A DNA stretch of 64,000 nucleotides from Candidatus Enterocloster excrementipullorum. GTDB lineage: Bacteria > Bacillota > Clostridia > Lachnospirales > Lachnospiraceae. The notes under the pieces are model-generated. The model saw only the letters and a program-made list of their open reading frames with translations. It ran no database searches and was not told the origin of the DNA. Below are positions 7,995-16,593 of the stretch, piece after piece (within the stretch, counting starts at the first letter, position 1; each line of letters begins with the position of its first letter). The DNA is taken from the NCBI GenBank assembly GCA_019119575.1, contig DWWT01000034.1, forward strand, positions 1-64,000, read 5' to 3'. Both the position numbers and the translations under genes were made by a program.

Positions 7995-9011
7995 CTATTC
8001 TCCTTCACCGCTTCCGCTTATATCGCGTACGGATTCCCTTATAATCAGCCGGCCTTTATAGTAAACCTGGCTGCCATGGGCGCAGGTCTGGCTCCTGATC
8101 TGTTCCATCAGTTTTTCAAATATTACTTTTGATGTGTCCGCGACCGAATGCCGCAGGGTGGTAAGCGGAGGATCCAGGTATTTCACTTGAGGGATATCAT
8201 CAAATCCTACCACGGAAACATCATCCGGTATCCGCAGCCCGCTTTTTCTGATTCCCCGGTAGACGCCATAGGCCATGAAATCATTAAACATAAAGACAGC
8301 CGTGGGCTTCTCCTCCCGTTCCATAAGAACCAGCGTCTTATCATAGGCATCGTCCTCCGACTCCACGTCCCGTACAATATAAGACTCATAGTCTTTTATC
8401 CCGGACTCCTCCAAAGCTTTCAGACATCCCGCAAGCCGTTCTTTGTTATACTGCCTGTCTTTGTCATTAATATAGAGAGCGATTTTGCGGTGGCCGTTTT
8501 TCGTCAAATAGCTTACTGCCTGATAGGCAGCGTCCACATTGTCTATATTAATGCATGGGGCGTCCACATCAAAGGTACGATTTACGACTACCATGGGAAT
8601 CTCCCCGATATACGGTTTTACATGTTCTATATTTTCTGTAGATGCAATATAAAGAATTCCGTCAACAAACAGATATTTCAGTGTTTCAAAATATTCCTTT
8701 TCCTTATTGACGTCTCCAAGAGCGTCGCATAAAATCAGAGAATATCCTGCCTCAGAGGCACAGACCTCCATATACTTCACAACCTCCGGGTAATATGGGT
8801 TCATAATGTCCGGAATAATCAGTCCGATCAGACGGCTTCCCCCCTTTTTCAGGCTGCGCGCCGCAAGATTCGGCTTATAATTGAGGGCGCTGACCGCTTT
8901 CATCACCTTTTCTTTCGTTGCCGGTTCCACGAAAGCCACCCCGGACAGCGCCCTTGAAACTGTGCTGGGAGAAACACCCGCATATTTTGCGACATCACGA
9001 ATTCCCGCCAT
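7995..9011 (-). CDS. LacI family transcriptional regulator
   Basis: A 338-residue regulator. Residues 4-24 form the LacI helix-turn-helix and start of the hinge (IRDVAKYAGVSPSTVSRALSG), then LNYKPNLAARSLKKGGSRLIGLIIPDIMNPYY leads into a periplasmic-binding-protein-like effector domain that ends with VSVVGFDDIPQVKYLDPPLTTL. Such proteins repress catabolic operons until a sugar or sugar acid binds. Two identical near-palindromic sites, GAAAACGGTTTC, lie in the promoter of the divergently spaced but same-strand TRAP operon at 15692-15743, and are the obvious targets; no such site is seen at its own promoter. The cupin gene follows in the same transcript. Confidence 0.95.
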   Translation of the reverse strand: MAGIRDVAKYAGVSPSTVSRALSGVAFVEPATKEKVMKAVSALNYKPNLAARSLKKGGSRLIGLIIPDIMNPYYPEVVKYMEVCASEAGYSLILCDALGDVNKEKEYFETLKYLFVDGILYIASTENIEHVKPYIGEIPMVVVNRTFDVDAPCINIDNVDAAYQAVSYLTKNGHRKIALYINDKDRQYNKERLAGCLKALEESGIKDYESYIVRDVESEDDAYDKTLVLMEREEKPTAVFMFNDFMAYGVYRGIRKSGLRIPDDVSVVGFDDIPQVKYLDPPLTTLRHSVADTSKVIFEKLMEQIRSQTCAHGSQVYYKGRLIIRESVRDISGSGEGE

Positions 9012-9040
9012 TGCTCTACTCCTTCAAAATGCTTTTATTT

Positions 9041-9196
9041 ATGTAACAGTTCAGAACAGCATCTTCTTGCCCGGCCAAAGGCCGGACAAGAAGCATCGGA
9101 TGTCCATCCGATGTGAAAATAGGGGCAAAAGCATGCCCATAAGCAAGCTTAACGCCTGTTTTTGCCCCTATTTTCCCGCCGTCCTGAACTGTTTAC
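9041..9196. repeat. Multi-hairpin intergenic element with inverted-repeat ends
   Basis: AACAGTTCAG (9045-9054) and CTGAACTGTT (9184-9193) are perfect 10-base inverted repeats enclosing three hairpins: 9063-9093 (14-base arms CTTCTTGCCCGGCC and its near complement, loop AAA), 9094-9113 (CATCGGATG/CATCCGATG, loop TC) and 9115-9175 (16-base arms GAAAATAGGGGCAAAA and its exact complement). It fills the gap between the flavoprotein gene and lacI. Parts recur at 3205-3290 and 6018-6047, so it looks like a mobile or REP-type intergenic element; it may also end transcription of the TRAP operon. Confidence 0.7.
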
Positions 9197-11178
9197 TATT
9201 TTATAATAGCATTTTCCCGGTAATCTTTCCAGACATTTTCAAACCAAGTATTTTCCTCCGGTATTGGGCGCACCGGTCTCCAATTCACACTGCAGCTTTG
9301 GGAATCTCCGCAATATACAATTTCTTGAAGTATGGCTGTATCCGTCTCCTTTACAATATTTCGGAACAATTCGTCCAAACGCTTGTCAGGAATATCCCCA
9401 TCTGGATTATATACCAAAAAAGATCCCCTGCTGACACCCACCCGGCAGTCATAGTCCAGCATGGCGTGCAGGTATACAAACTGGCTGATCAGCAATTGCT
9501 TGATGCGATACCACTCCTTCAATTCCTCCGGCTGTTTCAGTCCCCCTTCCTCCCAAATGTGTCTCCACTGGCAGCGATTTTCTTCCAGAGCCTTTTCGAT
9601 CCCTTCCCGGGACCGAATGCACGCGCCATACTTTGTCATGCGTATTCCCAGGATCTCTCTCTGGCTGCGCAGGTCAAGACCCGTCCCTTTTCCCGGCCTC
9701 AGCATTCTGTCGCCGGTTTCCAGTTCCGCTTTTACCTCCTCGCCGTGCCGTTTCATAAATTCCGCCCGCCCCATGGGGGCCCCTTGGTAATTATGGACGA
9801 TGAACTGAGCCGCTCGAATGGAACCTACCTGTCCCGCATTTAACGCGCTTCCTCCCGGCCGGTAGATGCCATGGGAGCCATTAACCTCTCCCACTGCGAA
9901 CAGATGAGAAATACTGCTCTCCCACCAGCGGTTCCCGCTGATTCCGCCATTGTTGTGCTGGGCACAGACCGCTATTTCAAGATACTCTTTGTGCAGGTCA
10001 ATATTGTGCTGTTTATATACCTCTATTGCATATGGATTCATGTGGCCCAGACGCTTGATAGGCGTTTCCAGCAGTCCTCTGCTCTTCTCCAAGTACGCTC
10101 TCGCCTCGCCCTGCAGATACCGGAACGATACGTTCCCATCTTCTTCCATAACAGATGGATTATGCATGAAGTCCAGATACACCCGGCGGTCCTTCAGCAC
10201 GATTTCCTGATACACCAGAAGATCAATAAGAGAGGAACCGCCCCGGGCTTTTCTCGGGTCAAAGGGCCATTGATAGCCTTTTAAAAATATGGCGGTGACC
10301 AGCTGTTCCGGAGTGTCAAAGTATTCATTCAAAAATTCCCTCTCATCCCCGCCTTCCTTGTCGGTTGATATGTATCTGGGAAGACATTGCTGAAACGTAC
10401 CGGAAAGATTCCAGCGAAATTTGACGGACGCGATTCCAAACTGGGACTCTGTCAGATTTTTTGCCACAGCTCCCGCTTCTAAAAGGATTCCCATCCCGCC
10501 GGTCTGGCTTACCGGATATGCGCTGGCCTTATACATGCCTGCCTCTCCCCCGGTCGCCCATATGACATTTACCGCTGAAAATACCGCGTACCGCTCAGCC
10601 GCATCCCCACATTTTTTCTTATTCAGGGCAATGATTCCTGCCGCGCGTTTCCCTCCCTGTTCTTCCTCCGTGACAAGCTTGACAGCCTGATAGCCGTCAT
10701 AAACCGGGATTTTTCGTTTCCGCAGCTCCCGCTCCAGGCATTCCGTCATGTATTTTGACGTCAGCGGGCCGGCAGATGTGCCTCTTTTAAGCGGATCATG
10801 GTCTGTCTTATATCCCACATACTCACCGTTTTCATTAAAAGGAAATGGCACACCCATATTTACCAGATGAAAGAACGCTCGAAGGGAACCCGCCGCCTCA
10901 GCCAAAGCAATATCTCCATCCACGCAGCCCCCTTTAAAGAGAGTCTCCGCCATCTGATAAACGCTGTCCGGCTCACTGCCGCTCAGGGTCATTTTATAAT
11001 AGGTCTGCTTGTCGGAACCCGTGTTTCTTGATGTTCCCATCCGCATCCCTTCCGTTACGACCGCAATATCTTCCTGACCCATCTCGTGGAGGGATACCGC
11101 CGCATTCAGGCCAGCGGCTCCGCTTCCCACTATTATTGTGTTATATTTATAAAAGGGTATGTCCTTCATCTCAACCAT
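9196..11178 (-). CDS. FAD-dependent oxidoreductase, fumarate reductase flavoprotein family
   Basis: About 660 residues, starting at ATG 11178 or 11169; the frame runs on to 11223 but that part overlaps the SDR gene. The N-terminus has the FAD-binding fold TIIVGSGAAGLNAAVSL with a GxGxxG signature (GSGAAG at 18-23). A late block, SHLFAVGEVNGSHGIYRPGGSALNAGQVGS, matches the second FAD contact of succinate dehydrogenase/fumarate reductase and L-aspartate oxidase flavoproteins. The usual HYTxGGI active-site block is altered to CAQHNNGGISGN. No heme or iron-sulfur subunit gene is nearby, so electrons may pass to a soluble partner. Last gene of the LacI-controlled operon, 16 bases after the SDR gene. 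Substrate unknown. Confidence 0.85.
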   Translation of the reverse strand: MVEMKDIPFYKYNTIIVGSGAAGLNAAVSLHEMGQEDIAVVTEGMRMGTSRNTGSDKQTYYKMTLSGSEPDSVYQMAETLFKGGCVDGDIALAEAAGSLRAFFHLVNMGVPFPFNENGEYVGYKTDHDPLKRGTSAGPLTSKYMTECLERELRKRKIPVYDGYQAVKLVTEEEQGGKRAAGIIALNKKKCGDAAERYAVFSAVNVIWATGGEAGMYKASAYPVSQTGGMGILLEAGAVAKNLTESQFGIASVKFRWNLSGTFQQCLPRYISTDKEGGDEREFLNEYFDTPEQLVTAIFLKGYQWPFDPRKARGGSSLIDLLVYQEIVLKDRRVYLDFMHNPSVMEEDGNVSFRYLQGEARAYLEKSRGLLETPIKRLGHMNPYAIEVYKQHNIDLHKEYLEIAVCAQHNNGGISGNRWWESSISHLFAVGEVNGSHGIYRPGGSALNAGQVGSIRAAQFIVHNYQGAPMGRAEFMKRHGEEVKAELETGDRMLRPGKGTGLDLRSQREILGIRMTKYGACIRSREGIEKALEENRCQWRHIWEEGGLKQPEELKEWYRIKQLLISQFVYLHAMLDYDCRVGVSRGSFLVYNPDGDIPDKRLDELFRNIVKETDTAILQEIVYCGDSQSCSVNWRPVRPIPEENTWFENVWKDYRENAIIK

Positions 11179-11194
11179 AAATCCGAACCATATC

Positions 11195-11959
11195 CTACAG
11201 CTGCCGGATATGGAATCCTCCATCTACATCAATATAATTCCCCGTGGTGTAGCAGAAGTCGTCACTGCAGAAAGCCATGACTGCCCTGGCCACATCCTCC
11301 GGCATTCCCCAGCGCGCGATAGGAAATATGCCCTCTCCGATCAAGCCGTCATATTTTTCTTTTGCCTTGCTGGTCATATCCGTCTGTATCACGCCCGGCC
11401 TGATCTCATATACATAAATCTGCTCTCTCGCGAGCCGGGCCGCATACAGCTTGGTGAGCATAGAAATTCCAGCTTTGGATACGCAGTATTCCCCTCGGTC
11501 AATGGAAACCGTTTCCGCGGAGCAGGAAGATATATTGATAATCGTTCCCCGCCTCCCGCCGCACAGCTCCTGCTCAATCATCTTTCGCGCTATCAGCTGG
11601 GTCATAAACATATTTCCCTTTGTGTTCGTGTCCATCACATAGTCATAGTTTTCTTCCGACATCGTGAGGATATCCCCTCGCACCCTGGGCGCTACTCCCG
11701 CATTGTTTACGAGGACATGAATATCTCCAAAAGCCTCAGCCGCCTGCCCGGCCACGCGCTTCCTGTCCTCCGTATCCGCAATATTCCCCGAAAACCAGCA
11801 GCAGGAAACCCCCGCCTCCTTCAGTGCCCGGCTGCTGTCCGGATAATGCTCCTCCGGCTTTGTGGCCATAATGCCTACCCGGTATCCATTTGTCCCCAAT
11901 TCCTTGGCTATGGCGAGGCCGATGCCGCGGCTTCCGCCGGTTATTAGTGCGTTTTTCAC
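11195..11959 (-). CDS. SDR family oxidoreductase
   Basis: A 254-residue short-chain dehydrogenase starting at GTG 11959 (VKNALITGGSRGIG), with AGGAG seven bases upstream overlapping the stop codon of the TRAP large permease; the frame extends to 12142 only by running through that gene. Landmarks: TGGSRGIG (NAD(P) binding), NNAG, catalytic Ser in ISSCSAETVS, and YCVSKAG (Tyr-x3-Lys). The C-terminus, TTGNYIDVDGGFHIRQL, is typical. It presumably oxidises or reduces a hydroxyl of the compound brought in by the TRAP system. Closest well-known relatives are 3-oxoacyl-ACP reductase-like and sugar-acid dehydrogenases; substrate is not evident. Confidence 0.93.
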   Translation of the reverse strand: MKNALITGGSRGIGLAIAKELGTNGYRVGIMATKPEEHYPDSSRALKEAGVSCCWFSGNIADTEDRKRVAGQAAEAFGDIHVLVNNAGVAPRVRGDILTMSEENYDYVMDTNTKGNMFMTQLIARKMIEQELCGGRRGTIINISSCSAETVSIDRGEYCVSKAGISMLTKLYAARLAREQIYVYEIRPGVIQTDMTSKAKEKYDGLIGEGIFPIARWGMPEDVARAVMAFCSDDFCYTTGNYIDVDGGFHIRQL

Positions 11960-11970
11960 CCGTCTATCTC

Positions 11971-13260
11971 CTACATAATCAAATTTGGCAGTGTCATTGT
12001 CAATGCTGGTATAAACGTCACCAAAAGAAGGGTAACCAGCATTGGCAGATACAGCGGAATCAATGCTTTTGATACATCTTCTATCTTGCGGTTTCCGATT
12101 GCGCATCCGGCAAACAGCGCTGTGCCAACCGGAGGCGTGCACAAACCGATTCCCAAATTAAGCATAAGCATGACCCCAAACTGAATCGGATCCATTCCAA
12201 ACTTAGTGACAACCGGAAGTAAAATGGGCGTCATAATCAACACTAATGGCGCCAAATCCATCACGCATCCCAAGAGAAGGAGGATCAGATTAATCAGCAA
12301 AAGCACAACTACTTTGTTATCACTGATGCTGAGAAGCAAGTTTGTCGCCAGGAGGGGAATATTCAGATATGCCATCACCCATCCAAAAGCTCCGGCCGCC
12401 GCAATCAGAGCATATACCATAGCCAATGTTTTTACTGTGCTTCCAAGAATCCTCGGTATATCCCGAATTTTCAACTCCTTATAGATAAAAAAACCTACAA
12501 AGGCGCAGTAAATACATGATACCGCAGCAGACTCCGTTGCCGTGAAAAAGCCTGCGGACACACCGCCGATGATAATGACCATCGCCAGCATCGCAAAAAA
12601 TGTGTCTTTGGTAACGCGGAGCGCCTCCTTAAACGGTACTTTTTCCCCTTTGGGATAATGTCTTTTCTTAGAAATAATGTAGCACGCAACCATCAGCGAA
12701 ATTCCCAGCAGAATTCCGGGAATATATCCGGCACAGAATAAACTCCCCACCGACACACCACCGGCGACCGTGGCATACAGCACCATATTATGGCTGGGCG
12801 GAATAATAAGTCCCTGGCAAGAGCTGGATACCGTACACGCGATGGCAAAGTTTTTATCATAACCCGCGTCCTCCATCATCTTAATTTCCAAAGGTCCCAG
12901 GGAAGACACGTCTGCGATAGCAGAACCTGATATGCCTCCAAAAAGCATAGACGCAAGTACATTTACAAGGGCCAAACCTCCGGTAATCTGTCCAACACAT
13001 ACATTCGCAAAGGACAAAAGCCGGGTAGAAATCCCTCCTGCCGCCATAATCTCTCCCATCAGAATAAAAAATGGAATTGCCAGCAGAGAAAATGAATTGA
13101 GCTGCTTGGACATTTGCTGGACCATTGTCATAACAGGAACCTGAATATAAAGCATAGCGCAGGCCGTAGCCATGATCATCGCAAATGTAATCGGGCACTT
13201 CAGCATGATCAAGATAATAAATGTAAGCAGAAGAATGGCAATAGCTATACTAGGATTCAT
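11971..13260 (-). CDS. dctM: TRAP transporter large permease (DctM type)
   Basis: A 429-residue membrane protein that forms the ion-coupled channel of a tripartite ATP-independent periplasmic transporter. The start at ATG 13260 has AAAGGAGG six bases upstream and overlaps the end of dctQ by 11 bases. About a dozen hydrophobic segments are visible, with the DctM signature MLFGGISGSAIADVSSLGPLEIKMMEDAGYDKNFAIA and the late VLLPVVTKFGMDPIQFGVMLMLNLGIGLCTPPVGTALF. It works with the DctQ-like and DctP-like proteins encoded just upstream. Confidence 0.96.
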   Translation of the reverse strand: MNPSIAIAILLLTFIILIMLKCPITFAMIMATACAMLYIQVPVMTMVQQMSKQLNSFSLLAIPFFILMGEIMAAGGISTRLLSFANVCVGQITGGLALVNVLASMLFGGISGSAIADVSSLGPLEIKMMEDAGYDKNFAIACTVSSSCQGLIIPPSHNMVLYATVAGGVSVGSLFCAGYIPGILLGISLMVACYIISKKRHYPKGEKVPFKEALRVTKDTFFAMLAMVIIIGGVSAGFFTATESAAVSCIYCAFVGFFIYKELKIRDIPRILGSTVKTLAMVYALIAAAGAFGWVMAYLNIPLLATNLLLSISDNKVVVLLLINLILLLLGCVMDLAPLVLIMTPILLPVVTKFGMDPIQFGVMLMLNLGIGLCTPPVGTALFAGCAIGNRKIEDVSKALIPLYLPMLVTLLLVTFIPALTMTLPNLIM

Positions 13261-13774
13261 TTTTTTCCTCCTTTTCATCTCCTGTATCTTTATATTTTTT
13301 CAGTCCCAGCATATCCAGGAGTTGAAAATAAATCATGCAGAGTCCGCTGACCGGTATCATAATATACATCAGCGATGAGGGCCAGTGCGTTACCGGAAGA
13401 CTGGAATTCCAGGCAGAAATTACCATCCGCGTTCCATATACCGTAAAAAACATACCCACCAATATGACAATAATTTGATTCAGCTTGTCCACCCATTTCT
13501 GGAATGGTTTTGGGAAGCGATCGTAAAACAGTTCCACAGCAATATGCAGGTTTTTTTCCGCGCCAATGGCAATCCCCAAAAAGGCCATCCAAATTGTAAG
13601 CAAAAGAGCCACCTCTTGGTTCCATCGGATATTGGACCTCAAAATATTCCGTGCAAAAACTTGAGCACATATAATCACAATGACAATCGCCAAAACCCAT
13701 CTGGCATATCCATAAATCAATTTGTAAAGAATGTTAAATATAGTTACGAGTGTTTTTTTAACTCCTGTAAGCAT
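13250..13774 (-). CDS. dctQ: TRAP transporter small permease (DctQ type)
   Basis: A 174-residue protein with four membrane segments, the usual size of DctQ. The signature N-x2-R-x-N-Q-E-V motif is seen as FARNILRSNIRWNQEVALLLTIWMAFLGIAIG, then HIAVELFYDRFP. The C-terminus is a charged tail (DTGDEKEEKNES). It sits between the DctP gene (12 bases upstream) and dctM (11-base overlap), the standard order P-Q-M. Confidence 0.95.
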   Translation of the reverse strand: MLTGVKKTLVTIFNILYKLIYGYARWVLAIVIVIICAQVFARNILRSNIRWNQEVALLLTIWMAFLGIAIGAEKNLHIAVELFYDRFPKPFQKWVDKLNQIIVILVGMFFTVYGTRMVISAWNSSLPVTHWPSSLMYIMIPVSGLCMIYFQLLDMLGLKKYKDTGDEKEEKNES

Positions 13775-13786
13775 ATCCTCTCTCTC

Positions 13787-14869
13787 CTATTGTCCCGCCG
13801 CTACAATTTGATCTACCAAATCTGTATATTTTCCATCCGCATAGTCATACCAGATCGATTTGCAGGCATCCTGGAATTCTGCGAGCTCCTCTGCCGTCAA
13901 CTCCGTAATCGTCACATTGCTCTCCAGAAGCTTCTGCCGGGACGTTTCTTCTGCTTCCGCCCAAAGCTCCTTCTGATATTCCCAGGACTCCAGCGCTGTG
14001 TCGTCGATGATCTTCAAATCTTCTTCGCTCAGCTTCTCCCTGGTTATCTCACTCATGACCAGAATATCCGCAGAGCGGGTATGATGATCCTCAACAAAGT
14101 AAGGAGCTACCTCATAGTGAGATTGATCAAGATAATTTACAATCGAATTCTCCGCTGCTTCCACCACGCCTGTCTGCAGGGCAGAATATACCTCCGAATA
14201 CGCTGTCGCGACAGCCTGCGCTCCCAGAGCCTCCACCATAGACATCATAAGCTCTGACTCTTGAACCCGCACTAGCATTCCTTCCATATCAGAGGGATGA
14301 CGAATCTCCTTTTTTGTGTTGTAGAAGCATCTTGTCCCGCCATCGTAATAGGTAAGTCCATAAAGTTTTTTCTCTTTCATTTCCTCGCCCCGCAGGATTC
14401 CCATCCCGATGTCGCCGCCATGCACTTCCCAGAAATGCTCTGTATCGTTATAAATATAGGGCATCATCAATGCATTATAATCATCCACGAAATTTGATAT
14501 GGTAGACAAATCTGCTTTGACAATATCCATTCCGCCATACTGTGCCTGTTCCATACAGGAAACCGCATCTCCTAAAGTGCCATTATTATAAACTTCAATA
14601 TTGATACGCCCGTCTGTGCGTTCCCTTACCTGATCGGCAAACCATTCTACTGCTATAGTTGTACAATTTCCATCCGGCTGATTGTTGGAAAGCCGCAGTG
14701 TAATTGTTTCACCTGACGCTGCAGATGTTCCTGTTTCTGCGCTCTCTTCCGCCACATCATTCGCCGCTGTGTTCTGATCCGCTGCTGCCTGTGTCTCTCC
14801 ATCGTTCCCGCTGCAAGCTGTTAACGTCAATGCTGCTGCCAACACCATAACTAAATTTCTTTTTTTCAT
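13787..14869 (-). CDS. dctP: TRAP transporter substrate-binding lipoprotein (DctP family)
   Basis: A 360-residue lipoprotein starting at ATG 14869 with AAGGAG seven bases upstream (the frame extends to 14902 without a better start). Signal peptide MKKRNLVMVLAAALTLTAC ends in a lipobox Cys at 19, then a Gly/Ala/Glu-rich linker of some 40 residues to about residue 60. The DctP fold follows: ITLRLSNNQPDGN, NNGTLGDAVSCMEQAQYGGMDIVKADLS, and VRVQESELMMSMVEALGAQAVATAYSEVYSALQTGVVEAAENSIVNY, where the Arg of VRVQES usually binds a carboxylate. So the cargo is probably an organic or sugar acid. Confidence 0.95.
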   Translation of the reverse strand: MKKRNLVMVLAAALTLTACSGNDGETQAAADQNTAANDVAEESAETGTSAASGETITLRLSNNQPDGNCTTIAVEWFADQVRERTDGRINIEVYNNGTLGDAVSCMEQAQYGGMDIVKADLSTISNFVDDYNALMMPYIYNDTEHFWEVHGGDIGMGILRGEEMKEKKLYGLTYYDGGTRCFYNTKKEIRHPSDMEGMLVRVQESELMMSMVEALGAQAVATAYSEVYSALQTGVVEAAENSIVNYLDQSHYEVAPYFVEDHHTRSADILVMSEITREKLSEEDLKIIDDTALESWEYQKELWAEAEETSRQKLLESNVTITELTAEELAEFQDACKSIWYDYADGKYTDLVDQIVAAGQ

Positions 14870-14913
14870 TTTCTTCTCCTTGTTTTCATATATATTACGC
14901 ATTTATCGCGTTT

Positions 14914-15672
14914 TTATCGTACAGAGTAGCCACCATCTACAGGTATCATAACCCCAGTTATATAATCTGATGCCGCAGATGCCAGAAATACTCCAACCCC
15001 AACAAAATCTTCCGGTGTTCCCCATCGACCGGCAGGTATGCGTGCATCCATTGGCTTTCGCCTATCCTGGTCACTCCACACAGCCTTCGTAAGCTCTGTC
15101 TGTATATAGCCAGGAGCAATGGCGTTCACACAGATGCCATAAGGAGCAAATTCATTAGATAAAGCCTTAGTTAGCCCCATAATTCCATGCTTGGAGCAGG
15201 TGTACCCGCTCACATCCATACCTCCAAATATTGAAAAAAGTGATGCTGTATTAATAATTTTTCCCTTGCATCCCCTCCCTCGAAAATGCCTGCCAGCTTT
15301 CTGCGACAAAAGAAAGGCCGCTCTTAAATTCACCGCAATCACCTGATCAAACATATCCACCGGATAGTCAAAAGCAGATTTCCTGTACTGCATGCCCGCA
15401 TTGTTAAATAAAATGTCTATTTCCCCTATTTCTGCTACAATTTTGTTCCAAACTTCTTCTATTTCCTGCGTGTTTGAAAGATCTGCCGTATACGAATAAA
15501 ATTGTCTTCCGGCTGTCTCTACATTCCTGGCTGTCTCTTTCAGCTCTGCAATGTCTATTCCTACAACATCCGCTCCTGCCTGGGCAAGACCTGTCGCAAT
15601 TCCTTGACCAATCCCAGTAGCGCAACCTGTTATAACCGCTCTCTTTCCTTCCAGCGAAAAAAGATCGCTCAT
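14914..15672 (-). CDS. SDR oxidoreductase, KduD/gluconate dehydrogenase-like
   Basis: A 252-residue short-chain dehydrogenase and first gene of the LacI-controlled operon. It shows MSDLFSLEGKRAVITGCATGIGQGIATGLAQAGADVVGID (NAD-binding), NNAGMQYR, and YTCSKHGIMGLTKALSNEFAPYGICVNAIAPGY with the Tyr-x3-Lys pair. The FSLEGKRAVITG start and PVDMFDQVIAVNLRAAFLLSQ block resemble 2-deoxy-D-gluconate 3-dehydrogenase (KduD) and gluconate 5-dehydrogenase, which act on sugar acids. ATG 15672 is preceded by GGGAGGTAACAGGAA. Together with a DctP transporter this points to catabolism of a hexonate- or uronate-like acid; the exact substrate is inferred only. Confidence 0.92.
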   Translation of the reverse strand: MSDLFSLEGKRAVITGCATGIGQGIATGLAQAGADVVGIDIAELKETARNVETAGRQFYSYTADLSNTQEIEEVWNKIVAEIGEIDILFNNAGMQYRKSAFDYPVDMFDQVIAVNLRAAFLLSQKAGRHFRGRGCKGKIINTASLFSIFGGMDVSGYTCSKHGIMGLTKALSNEFAPYGICVNAIAPGYIQTELTKAVWSDQDRRKPMDARIPAGRWGTPEDFVGVGVFLASAASDYITGVMIPVDGGYSVR

Positions 15673-15690
15673 TTCCTGTTACCTCCCTTC

Positions 15691-15748
15691 ATGAAAACGG
15701 TTTCTTATTGTATATGTTTATATTAACTTATGAAAACGGTTTCGTCAA
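15691..15748 (-). promoter_or_regulatory. SigA promoter with two LacI-type operators
   Basis: On the minus strand, TTGACG (15748-15743), 17 bases, TAATAT (15725-15720). The 14-base sequence ATGAAAACGGTTTC (plus strand) occurs twice, at 15691-15704 and 15730-15743. The inner GAAAACGGTTTC is a near-perfect palindrome with the central CG of LacI-family operators. One copy fills the -35/-10 spacer and the other lies just downstream of the expected start, the standard arrangement for repression. Centre-to-centre distance is 39 bases. Confidence 0.88.
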
Positions 15749-15769
15749 GTTATTTTTGTATTTTTTATC

Positions 15770-15817
15770 AAAAAACAAAAATGCTCTAAATGACCTCACT
15801 TCAGCCACTTAGAGCAT
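15770..15817 (-). terminator. Rho-independent terminator after the cytidylate kinase-like gene
   Basis: Minus strand: ATGCTCTAAGTG and CATTTAGAGCAT (15817-15781) form the stem, followed by TTTTTGTTTTTT (15780-15770). Confidence 0.85.
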
Positions 15818-15841
15818 CACTTCTAAAACACTACTTTTCTA

Positions 15842-16450
15842 TCAATTCCTGGTTTCCCCGCACAGCTCCCCCAGATAAGCCACAACCGCCCGCAGGCATC
15901 CGTCCACGCCCACAAGCCCGCTCTCCAGGCAGAGATGGTAATTCTGGGCCCGCCCCCAGGTATTCCCTGTATAATACTGGTAATAATCCTTGCGCTTGCG
16001 GTCCACCTCGCGAATCCGCCGCTCCATCTCCTTCTCGTCCGTTTCCCCTTCCAGCCGAAGCATACGCTTTATGCGGTCCTTCATCTTGGAATAAATGAAA
16101 ATATTTATGCTGTCCTCCAGAACCATATCCGCGCACCGCCCCACAATCACGCAGGGGCCGTGGGAAGCCAGCCTCCGTATCACATTGGACTGCGCCACAA
16201 ATATCTGATCCGACATGGGAACCTGATAAATCTCAGAGAACGCATGGTAGAACTGCCGGTCCAGCGGATCCCTCACCTCAATGTGCTCATCGTAATAGCG
16301 GAATGCCTCCTCCGCTATATTGATGTCGTCCGCTGCCATGGAGATCAGTTCCTTATCATAAAACGGAATCCCCAGAGCATCCGCCAGTTTCACTCCCAGC
16401 TCCCGGCCGCCGCTGCCGAACTCCCGGCTAATTGTGATTACTCTCTCCAT
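15842..16450 (-). CDS. Cytidylate kinase-like family protein
   Basis: A 202-residue P-loop kinase-like protein starting at ATG 16450 with AAAGGGG upstream; the frame continues to 16516 with no start signal. It begins MERVITISREFGSGGRELGVKLADALGIPFYDKELI, where SREFGSGGRELG is the modified P-loop of the cytidylate kinase-2 family. The later GRCADMVLED and RKDYYQYYTGNTWGRAQNYHLCLESGLVGVDG blocks are typical of this family, which is common in Clostridia next to transporters. True cytidylate kinase activity is not established for the group. It forms a monocistronic unit with a terminator at 15770-15817. Confidence 0.88.
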   Translation of the reverse strand: MERVITISREFGSGGRELGVKLADALGIPFYDKELISMAADDINIAEEAFRYYDEHIEVRDPLDRQFYHAFSEIYQVPMSDQIFVAQSNVIRRLASHGPCVIVGRCADMVLEDSINIFIYSKMKDRIKRMLRLEGETDEKEMERRIREVDRKRKDYYQYYTGNTWGRAQNYHLCLESGLVGVDGCLRAVVAYLGELCGETRN

Positions 16451-16593
16451 AAGATACCGCCCCTTTCTTACGCAAGTATAAATTCCGGAATGTGTCAGAA
16501 AATCACTTCCCGCCATCCGCCCGCAAAACCGCGTCCTTCCCTGCAGTTTAAACGGTATCCCCAGTATATCACAAAAATCGGCAAATTCATATT

